The notes under the pieces are model-generated. The model saw only the letters and a program-made list of their open reading frames with translations, was not told the origin of the DNA and searched no databases. Positions 1 to 7,788 of a stretch of DNA of 17,807 nt are shown here, piece after piece. Made by a program: the position numbers and the translations under genes. Each line of letters opens with the position of its first letter. Position 1 is the first letter of the stretch. The DNA is from SVTX01 sp045577415 (GTDB lineage Bacteria > Bacillota > Clostridia > Oscillospirales > CAG-272): NCBI GenBank assembly GCA_045577415.1, contig JAZNII010000159.1, positions 1-17,807 of the forward strand, read 5' to 3'.

Positions 1-459
1 TACAAATACTCCAAGGCGACTATGTTCAAGGGCGCGCCTATGGTCATAGTTCCCCCTAAATTCGATGACATCGCCTTCTTTGACAAAATAAAGAAGCTGC
101 TTGCTCCTGCGGGATTCGGTAAATATTCCTTCACCACCGCCGAGGAGCATGACAGGATGATCGCATTCACATCGCAGTTGGCGCACGTGGTGTCAAACGC
201 CTATGTCAAAAGCCCCACCGCAAGAAACCACAAGGGATACTCTGCCGGAAGCTACAAGGACATGACGAGAGTCGCGTGGCTCAACGAGACTATGTGGACG
301 GAACTGTTTTTTGAAAACAAGGATCCTCTGCTCTACGAAATTGATAGTATAATCAGCTCACTCACCGAGTACCGCGACGCTTTGGAAGCCTGCGACCGTG
401 ACAAAATGAGAGAGATTTTGCGCGAGGGCAGGATCGCCAAGGAGCAGATCGACGGATGA
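1..459 (+). CDS. tyrA: Prephenate dehydrogenase, C-terminal part (5' truncated by window)
   Basis: The open frame runs in from the window edge, so the N-terminal NAD-binding Rossmann domain is missing. What remains (about 152 residues) is the all-helical dimerisation and catalytic half of TyrA, which oxidatively decarboxylates prephenate to 4-hydroxyphenylpyruvate for tyrosine synthesis. Diagnostic stretches are EEHDRMIAFTSQLAHVVSNA and SAGSYKDMTRVAWLNETMW, both highly typical of the family. The protein stops soon after the last helix with no C-terminal ACT domain, so feedback control by tyrosine through such a domain is not visible. It is the first visible gene of the aromatic operon, 31 bp before aroB. 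The ATG at 22 is internal, not the real start. Confidence 0.93.
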   Translation, partial: YKYSKATMFKGAPMVIVPPKFDDIAFFDKIKKLLAPAGFGKYSFTTAEEHDRMIAFTSQLAHVVSNAYVKSPTARNHKGYSAGSYKDMTRVAWLNETMWTELFFENKDPLLYEIDSIISSLTEYRDALEACDRDKMREILREGRIAKEQIDG

Positions 460-490
460 CCGTCAAAAATCTTAACACAAGGACAAAATT

Positions 491-1540
491 ATGAGAAAAG
501 TAACCGTCAACGCGTCTCGCGTCTACGACATAATCATAGAAAAAGGAATACTTGACCGCGCGGGCAAGGAATCCGCAAAGGTGATAAAACCCTCTGCGGC
601 GGCGATCCTCACAGACGGAAACGTCGCTCCGCTCTATGCGGAAAGACTTGAAAAAAGTCTTGTTTCATCGGGCTTTTCGCCTATCCGCTTTACGATAGCG
701 GCGGGCGAGGAATCAAAGTCGGCAGAGTCATATTTAAGTTTCCTTAACTTTTTGGCTGAGCATAAGATCGCGCGCTCGGATTGCATTTTTGCGCTTGGCG
801 GCGGCGTGGTCGGCGATCTTGCAGGCTTTGCGGCGGCGACCTATCTCCGCGGCATAAGGTTCATCCAGATACCCACCACCCTTTTGGCTATGGTGGATTC
901 GTCGGTGGGCGGCAAGACTGCCATCGACATCCCCGCAGGAAAAAATCTTGTCGGCGCGTTCTATCAGCCGTCGTTAGTCCTCTGCGACTACGAGACCCTC
1001 GACACTCTGCCCGAAAGCGTCTTTGCCGACGGCTGCGCCGAGGTCATAAAGTACGGAATAATCAACGATAAGCCGCTTTTTGAAAAGCTGAAATCACCCA
1101 TTAAGCCGCAGATCGAGGATATAATCGAAAATTGCGTTATGAACAAGCGCGACATCGTGAATGCCGACGAGAGAGACACGGGTGTCCGCCAGCTTCTCAA
1201 TCTCGGTCACACGGCGGCTCATTCGATCGAGATGCTTTCAAATTTTGAGATCTCCCACGGCAGCGCGGTGGCGATCGGCATGGTTCTCATCGCAAGGGCG
1301 GCTCACAACTTTGGCTATTGCACCAAGGACGACGCGGACGAAATAGTTGCGATGCTTAAAGCCTACGGTCTGCCCACCGAGTGTCCCTTTGGCGCGGACA
1401 AGCTTGCAGAAATTGCTCTGTCCGACAAAAAGAGGAGCGGCGGCAAAATAAATCTCATCCTTCCCGCAGGCATCGGCAACTCTAAAATTCACGAAATTGA
1501 CGTCACCGATCTTGAAGCATTTTTCGCCAAGGGTCTGTGA
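491..1540 (+). CDS. aroB: 3-dehydroquinate synthase
   Basis: AroB converts DAHP to 3-dehydroquinate, the second step of the shikimate pathway, using NAD and a divalent metal in the cytoplasm. The protein is 349 residues, a normal length. The NAD-binding GGGVVGDLAGF lies near residues 103-113, followed by PTTLLAMVDSSVGGKTAID (about 128-146). The expected metal ligands are present: Glu184 in DGCAEVIKYG, His240 in LLNLGHTAAH and His256 in SHGSAVAIGM. An AAGGA ribosome site lies about 8 bases before the ATG. It sits 31 bp after tyrA and 29 bp before aroA in one transcription unit. Confidence 0.97.
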   Translation: MRKVTVNASRVYDIIIEKGILDRAGKESAKVIKPSAAAILTDGNVAPLYAERLEKSLVSSGFSPIRFTIAAGEESKSAESYLSFLNFLAEHKIARSDCIFALGGGVVGDLAGFAAATYLRGIRFIQIPTTLLAMVDSSVGGKTAIDIPAGKNLVGAFYQPSLVLCDYETLDTLPESVFADGCAEVIKYGIINDKPLFEKLKSPIKPQIEDIIENCVMNKRDIVNADERDTGVRQLLNLGHTAAHSIEMLSNFEISHGSAVAIGMVLIARAAHNFGYCTKDDADEIVAMLKAYGLPTECPFGADKLAEIALSDKKRSGGKINLILPAGIGNSKIHEIDVTDLEAFFAKGL

Positions 1541-1569
1541 AAAGACATATAAAATAAGGAATTTCCAAA

Positions 1570-2811
1570 ATGGATAAGATCTTTTATCAAAACGCTCCAA
1601 AGAGCGAGATCCGCGCCATATCGTCTAAATCCGAAGCGCACAGATACCTTATCTGCGCCGCTCTCGGTGAGTGCGAGTGCGAGATAGAATGCACCGACAC
1701 AAACGCGGATATTGATGCCACGGCAGCTTGTCTCATCGCTCTTGGCGCAGACATCAAACGCACCGAGAATGGCTTTTTTGTCAAGCCGATCACCGAGGTG
1801 CGCAAAAATCAGTCTCTTGACTGCAACGAATCGGGGTCAACCCTCCGATTTCTGCTTCCCCTCGCCGCATCTCTCGGCGCGGATTGCGAGCTTTTGATGC
1901 GCGGCAGACTGTCAGAGCGTCCGTTGTCTCCGCTTTGCGAAATTTTGCAGAGTGGCGGCGTAATCCTCTCGCCACAAGGCTCAAATCCCTTGGCGGTAAA
2001 GGGAAAGCTTGCGTCGGGTGACTACACGGTTGCGGCGAATATTTCGTCGCAGTACATCAGTGGTCTACTTTTCGCTCTTTCGGTTGCCCACGGAGACAGC
2101 ACTCTGACCCTTGACGGCAAGGTAGAATCCGCTCCGTATATCGGCATGACGTTGGATGCGCTGACCGCCTTCGGTGCGGATATTCAATATAATGAAAGCG
2201 ACAAATGCTTTAAAATTAAGGGAAAAGACCGACTTCGCTCCCCCGAAAGGGTAATCGTTGGCGGTGACTGGTCAAACGCGGCGTTTTTCCTTGTGGCAGG
2301 CGCTATCGGAAAAGATCCTGTTACTCTTTACGGTCTTGACGAAAATTCCCGTCAGGGCGACAGAGAGATACTTGCAATTCTTGAAAAAATGGGCGCTGAC
2401 ATCACCCGAAAGGACGGCAAAATTACGGTTTTCCCCTCCGCTCTTCACGGAACCCTGATCGACGCTTCGGATATTCCCGACCTCGTTCCCATCCTCGCCG
2501 TAGCGGCATCGGTTGCCGATGGCGAGACCAAAATTTTCAACGCCTCGCGGCTTCGATTAAAAGAAAGCGACCGAATCGAGAGCGTTTGCAACACTTTGAC
2601 AACTCTTGGCGCGACCGTCACTCCAACAGCTGACGGAATGATGATCTGCGGAAAGAAAGCTCTCTCGGGCGGCGAGGTAGACTCCTACAACGACCACCGC
2701 ATCGCCATGAGCGCGGCTATCGCGTCGCTGGTCTGCGAAAATGCCGTCAAGATCTCACGATTTGAGGCTATAAACAAATCATATCCCACCTTTGCGGAGA
2801 ATTTTATTTGA
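1570..2811 (+). CDS. aroA: 3-phosphoshikimate 1-carboxyvinyltransferase (EPSP synthase)
   Basis: EPSP synthase joins phosphoenolpyruvate to shikimate 3-phosphate, the sixth step to chorismate. The protein has 413 residues, slightly short of the usual 425-435 but complete. The N-terminal substrate loop is SSKSEAHR (residues 18-25, Lys20). The PEP/glyphosate loop reads NESGSTLRF (86-94) in place of the Escherichia coli type NAGTAMR, so the glycine-rich loop is divergent while the arginine is kept. C-terminal signatures are DLVPILAVAA, LKESDRIE and NDHRIAMS. A TAAGGA site precedes the ATG. Glyphosate sensitivity cannot be read reliably from this. Confidence 0.96.
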   Translation: MDKIFYQNAPKSEIRAISSKSEAHRYLICAALGECECEIECTDTNADIDATAACLIALGADIKRTENGFFVKPITEVRKNQSLDCNESGSTLRFLLPLAASLGADCELLMRGRLSERPLSPLCEILQSGGVILSPQGSNPLAVKGKLASGDYTVAANISSQYISGLLFALSVAHGDSTLTLDGKVESAPYIGMTLDALTAFGADIQYNESDKCFKIKGKDRLRSPERVIVGGDWSNAAFFLVAGAIGKDPVTLYGLDENSRQGDREILAILEKMGADITRKDGKITVFPSALHGTLIDASDIPDLVPILAVAASVADGETKIFNASRLRLKESDRIESVCNTLTTLGATVTPTADGMMICGKKALSGGEVDSYNDHRIAMSAAIASLVCENAVKISRFEAINKSYPTFAENFI

Positions 2812-2823
2812 CAGGTGCTTAGA

Positions 2824-3903
2824 ATGAGTATGAACTCTTACGGATCAAACATAAAACTGAAAATTTACGGCGGCTCGCACGACGAGAAGATCGGTATGAC
2901 GCTTGACGGGATCCCCGCAGGAGAGCATATCGATTTTGAGGCGCTCCGAGCATTTATGGCTCGCCGCGCGCCCGGCAATGATGCTTATTCTACAAAACGA
3001 CGCGAACCCGACGAGCCTGTTTTTCTCTCGGGATTTGACGGAAACCTGACCACGGGCGAGACTATCGAAGCCGTTATTTACAATAAAGATCAGCACTCGG
3101 GCGACTACTCCTCGCTTTACGATATTCCCCGTCCCTCTCACGCCGATTTTGCCGCGAGAATGAAATATGGCGACAGCGTAGATCTTCGCGGCGGCGGTCA
3201 TTTTTCGGGCAGGCTGACGGCTCCCATGTGCATCGCGGGCGGTATATGTCTGCAAATATTGGCGAGGAAAAACATTCACGTCGCGGCACACGTAGCGTCG
3301 GTTGGTGATGTCCGAGACGAGCTTTTCGATGCGGTCAGAGTCTCAAAAGACGATTTTGACGCGCTTCACGCCCACTCTTTCCCCACTATAAGCGAGGAGA
3401 AAGGCGCAAAAATGCGCGAGGTCATTGAAGCGGCAAGATTTGAAGCCGATTCGGTCGGCGGCACCGTCGAATGCGCTGCAATCGGTCTTCCCGCAGGACT
3501 TGGCGAGCATATATTTATGGGTGTCGAAGGTCGAATTTCTTCGATAGCTTTCGGCATCCCCGCCGTCAAGGGTATTGAATTCGGTCTCGGATTCGGCTCG
3601 TCTGCTCTCCTTGGCTCGAAAAACAACGATCCCTTTGAGGTGGATGGCGACAGGATCGTCACCAAGACCAACAACTGCGGCGGCATTCTCGGTGGTATGA
3701 CCGATGGCATGCCCCTCATATTCCGAGCGGCGATGAAGCCCACCCCCTCTATCGGCAAGGAGCAGGACAGCATCTCGCTCTCCCGAAAGGAGAACGTAAA
3801 GCTGACTATCAAGGGCAGACACGACCCCTGCATCGTTCCCCGCGCCGTTCCCGTTTTCGAGGCGGCTTGCGCACTGGCTGTTATGGATATGATTCTTGAT
3901 TAA
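2824..3903 (+). CDS. aroC: Chorismate synthase
   Basis: AroC removes phosphate from EPSP to make chorismate and needs reduced FMN. I chose the ATG at 2824, giving MSMNSYGSNIKL and 359 residues, because the family begins at this point and an AGG lies 8 bases upstream. GTG at 2815 and ATG at 2830 are alternatives. The N-terminal motif reads YGGSHDEKIG rather than the classic FGESHG, but the active-site histidine is kept. RPSHADFAARMKYG and RGGGHFSGR replace the usual RGGGRSSAR. The C-terminal RHDPCIVPRAVPVFEA is canonical. Only 12 bp separate it from the aroA stop. Confidence 0.95.
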   Translation: MSMNSYGSNIKLKIYGGSHDEKIGMTLDGIPAGEHIDFEALRAFMARRAPGNDAYSTKRREPDEPVFLSGFDGNLTTGETIEAVIYNKDQHSGDYSSLYDIPRPSHADFAARMKYGDSVDLRGGGHFSGRLTAPMCIAGGICLQILARKNIHVAAHVASVGDVRDELFDAVRVSKDDFDALHAHSFPTISEEKGAKMREVIEAARFEADSVGGTVECAAIGLPAGLGEHIFMGVEGRISSIAFGIPAVKGIEFGLGFGSSALLGSKNNDPFEVDGDRIVTKTNNCGGILGGMTDGMPLIFRAAMKPTPSIGKEQDSISLSRKENVKLTIKGRHDPCIVPRAVPVFEAACALAVMDMILD

Positions 3904-3915
3904 GGACTTGGAAAT

Positions 3916-5064
3916 ATGAAACATGATTTAAATGAACTCAGACAGAAAATAAACGAGATCGACAAGGACTTAGTCGAGCTTTTCAAGAAAAGAATGGCTA
4001 TCGCCGCAGGCGTGGCTGAATACAAAAAAGAACACGGTCTGCCCGTACTTGACGCGGCGCGCGAGCGCGCACTGCTCGAGCGCATCTCCGAGATGGCGGG
4101 CGAGGAATTTGACGGCTACGCGAGAACGCTCTATCACACGATTATGGACGTATCAAAGGCGTATCAGCAAACCCGATTGAACCCCGAATCCTCGGTGTAT
4201 AACGAGATAAAGGACTCGCTTGACACAACGCCCAATATCTTCCCCGACCGCGCAAGAGTGGCTTGTCAGGGTGTCGAGGGCGCGTACTCGCAGATCGCAA
4301 CCGAAAAGCTTTTCGAGCTTCCCTCCATCAACTATTACCCCACATTTGACAGCGTTTTCACAGCTATTGAACGAGGAGATTGCCGCTACGGCGTGTTGCC
4401 TATTGAGAACAGCACCGCGGGATCTGTCAAAAAGGTATACGAGCTGATGCTCCACCACAAATTTCACATCGTAAAGTCGGTCAGACTGAAGATAGACCAC
4501 AATCTGCTTGCAAAGCGAGGAACCTCTATCTCCGACATCAAGGAGATCATCTCCCACGAGCAGGCGATAAGTCAGAGCGCGGCGTTTTTGCGGAGTCTGC
4601 CAAACGTCAAGGTCACGGTGGTAGCCAACACCGCTATTGCCGCCAAGACCGTTGCAGAGTCGGACAGACATGACCTTGCCGCTCTTTCCTCGCGGTATTG
4701 CGCCGAGCTTTACGGTCTCGACACCCTCGCCGCATCGGTTCAGGACATGGGCAACAACTACACGAGATTTATCTGCATTTCCAAGACCCCCGAGGTCTAT
4801 CCCGGCGCTGACAAGATCTCGCTTATGCTGGTCACTCCCAATAAGCCCGGCGCGCTTTACAACGTGCTTTCCTGCTTCAACGCGCTCGGCATCAATATGA
4901 CCAAGCTTGAATCCTGCCCCATACCCGAAAGGGATTTCGAGTCGATGTTCTACTTTGATTTTACGGTCTCGGTCTATTCCGACACGCTCAAAAAGCTGCT
5001 CTGCGAGCTTGAGGCGCGGAGCGAGCAATTCCGACTTCTCGGCGCATATTCCGAGATAGTCTGA
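3916..5064 (+). CDS. pheA: Bifunctional chorismate mutase / prephenate dehydratase (P-protein)
   Basis: The protein converts chorismate to prephenate and then to phenylpyruvate for phenylalanine synthesis. The 382 residues hold three domains. An AroQ-type helical chorismate mutase covers about 1-88 (LRQKINEIDKDLVELFKKRM). A prephenate dehydratase domain covers about 112-290, with the catalytic NYTRF at 281-285. A C-terminal ACT domain covers about 301-378, with GALYN (312-316) and LESCPIP, a variant of the usual ESRP phenylalanine-binding motif. Feedback inhibition by phenylalanine is expected from the family. An AAGGA site overlaps the end of aroC, 9 bases before the ATG. Confidence 0.96.
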   Translation: MKHDLNELRQKINEIDKDLVELFKKRMAIAAGVAEYKKEHGLPVLDAARERALLERISEMAGEEFDGYARTLYHTIMDVSKAYQQTRLNPESSVYNEIKDSLDTTPNIFPDRARVACQGVEGAYSQIATEKLFELPSINYYPTFDSVFTAIERGDCRYGVLPIENSTAGSVKKVYELMLHHKFHIVKSVRLKIDHNLLAKRGTSISDIKEIISHEQAISQSAAFLRSLPNVKVTVVANTAIAAKTVAESDRHDLAALSSRYCAELYGLDTLAASVQDMGNNYTRFICISKTPEVYPGADKISLMLVTPNKPGALYNVLSCFNALGINMTKLESCPIPERDFESMFYFDFTVSVYSDTLKKLLCELEARSEQFRLLGAYSEIV

Positions 5065-5075
5065 AAGGTTTTGTT

Positions 5076-6320
5076 ATGATATACGGCAAAAAGAATATGA
5101 AATGCGGTCTTATTGGTGAAAAGCTTTCTCACAGTTTTTCACCGAAGATCCACAAAGAGCTTGCGGACTATTCCTATTCTCTCTTTGAAATGCCCGAGCA
5201 TGAGGTGGAAGACTTTCTCAAAAACGGCGATTTTGACGCTGTCAACGTCACCATCCCCTACAAAAAGGCGGTAATGCCATATCTTGACGAGATAAGCGAC
5301 GAGGCTTTACGCATAGGCTCGGTCAACACTATCACACGGGCGGCAGATGGCAGACTTCGCGGTGACAATACCGACTACTACGGCTTTTCATACACCGTGG
5401 AGAAAAGCGGCATCGCCATAAAAGACAAAAAGGTTCTCATACTCGGCACGGGCGGCGCGTCCTTGACCGCAAAAACGGTGTCCGAGGATATGGGTGCGGA
5501 GACCGTCACCTTTGTTTCACGCACGGGCAAGATCAATTATAGCAACGTTTACGAAAAATGCGCCGACGCAGAGGTCATAATCAACTGCACCCCTGTCGGA
5601 ATGTACCCCAAAAACGGTGTTTCTCCCATAATTCTCGAAAAATTCAAAGCCTGCGAGGGTGTGATCGACATGATCTACAACCCTGCGAAAACAAAGCTTT
5701 TGCTTGATGCTGAAAGACTTGGAATAAAGCGGACAAACGGTCTTTCAATGCTTGTGGCGCAGGCAAAGCGAGCTTGCGAGCTTTTCCTCGGAGAGCAGAT
5801 AGACGACGGCGAGATAGGGCGTATAACCGCGCTTATCGCCGCGCAGACCGAAAATATCATCCTCGTCGGTATGCCGGGATGCGGCAAGACCACCGTAGGA
5901 AGGCTGCTTTCCGCCTTGACGGGACGCGAGGCTATTGACACCGACGAAATGATCGCGCTTTCCACGGGCAGACATCCCTCGGATATACTAAACTCCTACG
6001 GCATTGAAAAATTCCGCGAGATCGAGCATATCGAGGTCGAAAACGCTGGAAAAATGAGTCAAAAAATAATTTCCACGGGCGGCGGCGTGGTCACCCGCAA
6101 GGAAAATTATAATGCGTTGCGTCAGAACGGAAAAATAGTCTTTATCCACCGCGATTTGGACAAATTAGCTACCGACGGCCGTCCGCTTTCCAAAAATCTC
6201 GCAAAGATGTACGAAACAAGGCTCCCTATGTACCGTCACTTCTGCGACGTTGAGGTCTCAAACGACGGAAATGTCGAGGACTGCGCCAAAGAAATACTCG
6301 AAAAACTCGGAATGCTCTGA
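5076..6320 (+). CDS. aroE-aroK: Shikimate dehydrogenase - shikimate kinase fusion
   Basis: One 414-residue frame carries two successive pathway enzymes. Residues about 8-255 are AroE: GLIGEKLSHSFSP, NVTIPYK with catalytic Lys63, GDNTD with Asp100, the nucleotide loop LGTGGAS (123-129) and NCTPVGMYP. Residues about 258-414 are AroK: Walker A GMPGCGKTT (265-273), DTDE (288-291), FREIE, GGGVV (335-339), the lid DGRPL (367-371) and TRLPMYRHF. The link between domains is only a few residues (AAQTEN). The reactions are dehydroshikimate to shikimate with NADPH, then phosphorylation to shikimate 3-phosphate. Lys and Asp of AroE and the ATP loop of AroK are intact, so both halves should be active. A GAAAGG site lies 7 bases before the ATG; a later ATG at 5097 is less well served. 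Confidence 0.95.
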   Translation: MIYGKKNMKCGLIGEKLSHSFSPKIHKELADYSYSLFEMPEHEVEDFLKNGDFDAVNVTIPYKKAVMPYLDEISDEALRIGSVNTITRAADGRLRGDNTDYYGFSYTVEKSGIAIKDKKVLILGTGGASLTAKTVSEDMGAETVTFVSRTGKINYSNVYEKCADAEVIINCTPVGMYPKNGVSPIILEKFKACEGVIDMIYNPAKTKLLLDAERLGIKRTNGLSMLVAQAKRACELFLGEQIDDGEIGRITALIAAQTENIILVGMPGCGKTTVGRLLSALTGREAIDTDEMIALSTGRHPSDILNSYGIEKFREIEHIEVENAGKMSQKIISTGGGVVTRKENYNALRQNGKIVFIHRDLDKLATDGRPLSKNLAKMYETRLPMYRHFCDVEVSNDGNVEDCAKEILEKLGML

Positions 6321-6333
6321 AAGGATCAAAAAT

Positions 6334-6768
6334 ATGAAATTCTTGATTATAAACGGACCCAACCTCAATATGTTAGGCTTGCGTGAACCCGACATCTACG
6401 GCAAGCAGGATTTTAACGCGCTCTGCGCTCTTATTGAAAACACCTGCGCCGAAAACGGAATACAGTGTGAGCTTTTTCAATCAAATCACGAGGGCTGTAT
6501 CGTAGACAAGATACAAGAGGCTTACGGCAAGATCGACGGCATCATCATCAATCCCGCCGCCTACACCCATACGTCGGTAGCGATCCTCGATGCACTCAAG
6601 GCGGTCTCAATACCCACGGTGGAGGTGCATATTTCGGACATAAACGCGCGTGAGGATTTCAGAAAGCACTCATTCGTCTCGCTTGTTGCCGTCAAGACGG
6701 TAGCGGGCCTCGGTTTTGACGGATACCGTGTGGCTATCGAATATTTGAAGGAGTATCTTTCGAAATAA
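6334..6768 (+). CDS. aroQ: Type II 3-dehydroquinate dehydratase
   Basis: AroQ dehydrates 3-dehydroquinate to 3-dehydroshikimate, step three of the pathway. The 144-residue length is normal for the type II dodecameric enzyme. Visible signatures are INGPNLNMLGLREPDIYG (Arg17 and catalytic Tyr22 on the lid), NPAAYTHTS, and VEVHISDINAREDFRKHS with catalytic His99 and Arg110. The start at 6334 is chosen because the family begins MKxLIINGPN and AAGG lies 9 bases upstream. An in-frame ATG at 6250 falls inside aroE-aroK and would add unrelated residues. It is the last gene before the operon terminator. Confidence 0.96.
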   Translation: MKFLIINGPNLNMLGLREPDIYGKQDFNALCALIENTCAENGIQCELFQSNHEGCIVDKIQEAYGKIDGIIINPAAYTHTSVAILDALKAVSIPTVEVHISDINAREDFRKHSFVSLVAVKTVAGLGFDGYRVAIEYLKEYLSK

Positions 6769-6781
6769 TTGAATATAACAC

Positions 6782-6818
6782 ATCAAGGGAAGACGCTACG
6801 CGTCTTCCCTTGATTTTT
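6782..6818 (+). terminator. Intrinsic terminator of the aromatic operon
   Basis: A perfect 15-bp stem (arms 6782-6796 and 6800-6814) with a 3-base TAC loop is followed by a run of T. It starts 13 bases after the aroQ stop. The T run overlaps the stop codon of the converging minus-strand gene, so the hairpin may also serve that gene, although the T tract on that side is poor. Confidence 0.92.
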
Positions 6819-7263
6819 AAATATAAGACTTTGCTCTCTCAAGATTCTTTTCTTCAAACTCAATGACCTCGCGCACAAGCTTCAAAGCGCTCTCGGACAC
6901 GTTGGTGTTCTCATAATCGCGGAGAAGCTTGATCCCGTCGGTAACGCCCATAGTAGAACCCTCTGCAACCATTTGAGCGATATGACTGTCGGTAGAGTCC
7001 GTAAGAGTACTCATAGCCATGCCGATGCTCGACCAGAGCTTGATCATAGGATTTTCTTCCTTAGCCTCGGCTCCCATTTCCTTCAATCTTTTCTTCGCCT
7101 TTGTCGCGAGACTTTCGTAGCCGTTAAGCTGATCGGTCAGATCGGTCTTGAAATTTCCGTCGCTGACCTTGGGCAGCAGCTTGACGATAGAATCCGAACC
7201 CATTTTTACGTTTTTATATAACTGTTCAAGCATTTCTGCTTCTTTTGTCATAGTTCCCTGCAT
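6817..7263 (-). CDS. Four-helix-bundle protein of unknown function (ferritin-like/DUF2383-like appearance)
   Basis: I do not recognise a named family with certainty. The 148-residue protein is almost entirely amphipathic helix, with likely helices near 5-28, 33-63, 72-103 and 107-147, rich in Glu, Lys, Leu and Met. That pattern resembles small ferritin-like bundles such as DUF2383 proteins. No signal peptide, membrane segment, cysteine or clear EXXH di-iron pair is visible, so metal binding is not supported. The start at 7263 has GAAAGGATC about 9 bases upstream. It converges on the aro operon and lies below the small cysteine-rich gene, separated from it by a terminator-like hairpin. I see no convincing promoter directly upstream. 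Confidence 0.75.
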   Translation of the reverse strand: MQGTMTKEAEMLEQLYKNVKMGSDSIVKLLPKVSDGNFKTDLTDQLNGYESLATKAKKRLKEMGAEAKEENPMIKLWSSIGMAMSTLTDSTDSHIAQMVAEGSTMGVTDGIKLLRDYENTNVSESALKLVREVIEFEEKNLERAKSYI

Positions 7264-7333
7264 TTTTTTGATCCTTTCAAAGAAAAATTTGATCTCACCT
7301 GTATTTTTCTCAAAAAAAAAAGATTTTATTCGT

Positions 7334-7361
7334 AAAAAACCGAGAATTTTTCAATTCCCCG
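7334..7361 (-). terminator. Probable terminator after the six-cysteine ORF
   Basis: Read on the minus strand, the stop codon of the six-cysteine ORF lies inside a hairpin whose arms (GGGAATT and AATTCTC, 7 bp with one G.U) flank a GAAA tetraloop. Six T follow (7339-7334). Confidence 0.65.
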
Positions 7362-7551
7362 TTTTTATTTTTGTGATATTTTCTTCTTTGCTTTTTGGCT
7401 CAAATTCGGGAAAACAAAGTAAATAGTAGTCGCACTCGTCGCAACAACACTCAAAGCCCCTCTCTCCGTTACCAAGACATCTGGCAGGCTCTCCGGGCGT
7501 AAGTTCTACACCGGTAACGTCTATTGCCTTTTTTTGTTTATTTTTACTCAT
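7351..7551 (-). CDS. Small six-cysteine protein, function unknown
   Basis: A 66-residue protein with an acidic, cysteine-rich centre: Cys25, Cys35, Cys36, Cys37, Cys40 and Cys46, in the segment ECCCDECDYYLLCFPEF. The spacing could hold a zinc or iron-sulfur site, but no family was recognised. There is no signal peptide; the N-terminus is lysine-rich (MSKNKQKK). The start at 7551 is favoured by an AGGGGGG ribosome site about 4 bases upstream. The longer frame back to 7641 would run through the terminator hairpin and part of the structured RNA. No promoter is seen between that terminator and the start, so expression may depend on read-through of the upstream RNA. Confidence 0.7.
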   Translation of the reverse strand: MSKNKQKKAIDVTGVELTPGEPARCLGNGERGFECCCDECDYYLLCFPEFEPKSKEENITKIKTGN

Positions 7552-7573
7552 ATATCCCCCTATCGGCATATAA

Positions 7574-7782
7574 TAAAAAGGTGCGCAACCGAAGCCACGC
7601 ACCGAAAAACGCGAACTCCAATTGTCGCCAAACAAAACCAACTACACGGATAAACACCAATGCAAGTCAGAGGAGCAAGCGTTTTTGCCTGATTTAGTCC
7701 GACTCGCAAAAAATAGAAAACGGTATAAGCCCTATAAAAAAATAGGGCGTTTATCCTAAAAAGTTATTTGGTTTTGTTTGGC
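7574..7782 (-). ncRNA. Structured ~209-nt RNA, class unassigned
   Basis: The predicted transcript starts at G7782, 7 bases after the -10 box, and ends at the T run near 7574. Pairing read by eye: a perfect 15-bp closing stem (7782-7768 with 7641-7627); an 11/6-base internal loop; an 11-bp stem with one G.U (7756-7746 with 7658-7648); a side hairpin of 7 bp with a U6 loop (7748-7742 with 7735-7729), partly competing with the previous stem; a 10-bp stem with two G.U (7707-7698 with 7671-7662); and an apical 5-bp stem (7691-7687 with 7680-7676). AAAAACGC at the apical loop (7686-7679) is perfectly complementary to GCGTTTTT (7612-7605) just before the terminator, giving a possible pseudoknot. Signatures of tmRNA, RNase P, SRP RNA, T-box and the common riboswitches were looked for and not seen. 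A 6S-like or raiA-like RNA, or a leader controlling the six-cysteine ORF, are possible. Confidence 0.75.
7575..7603 (-). terminator. Intrinsic terminator of the structured RNA
   Basis: On the minus strand GGTGCG and CGCACC form the base of a hairpin (7603-7580) that can extend through G.U pairs to a cTTCGg tetraloop. TTTTTATT follows. It lies 24 bases before the start of the six-cysteine ORF, in the position of an attenuator. Confidence 0.85.
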
Positions 7783-7788
7783 AGAATT

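Noticed and set aside
7552..7641. N-terminal extension of the six-cysteine protein to 7641
   Set aside because: It would translate the terminator and RNA tail; a strong ribosome site supports the start at 7551.
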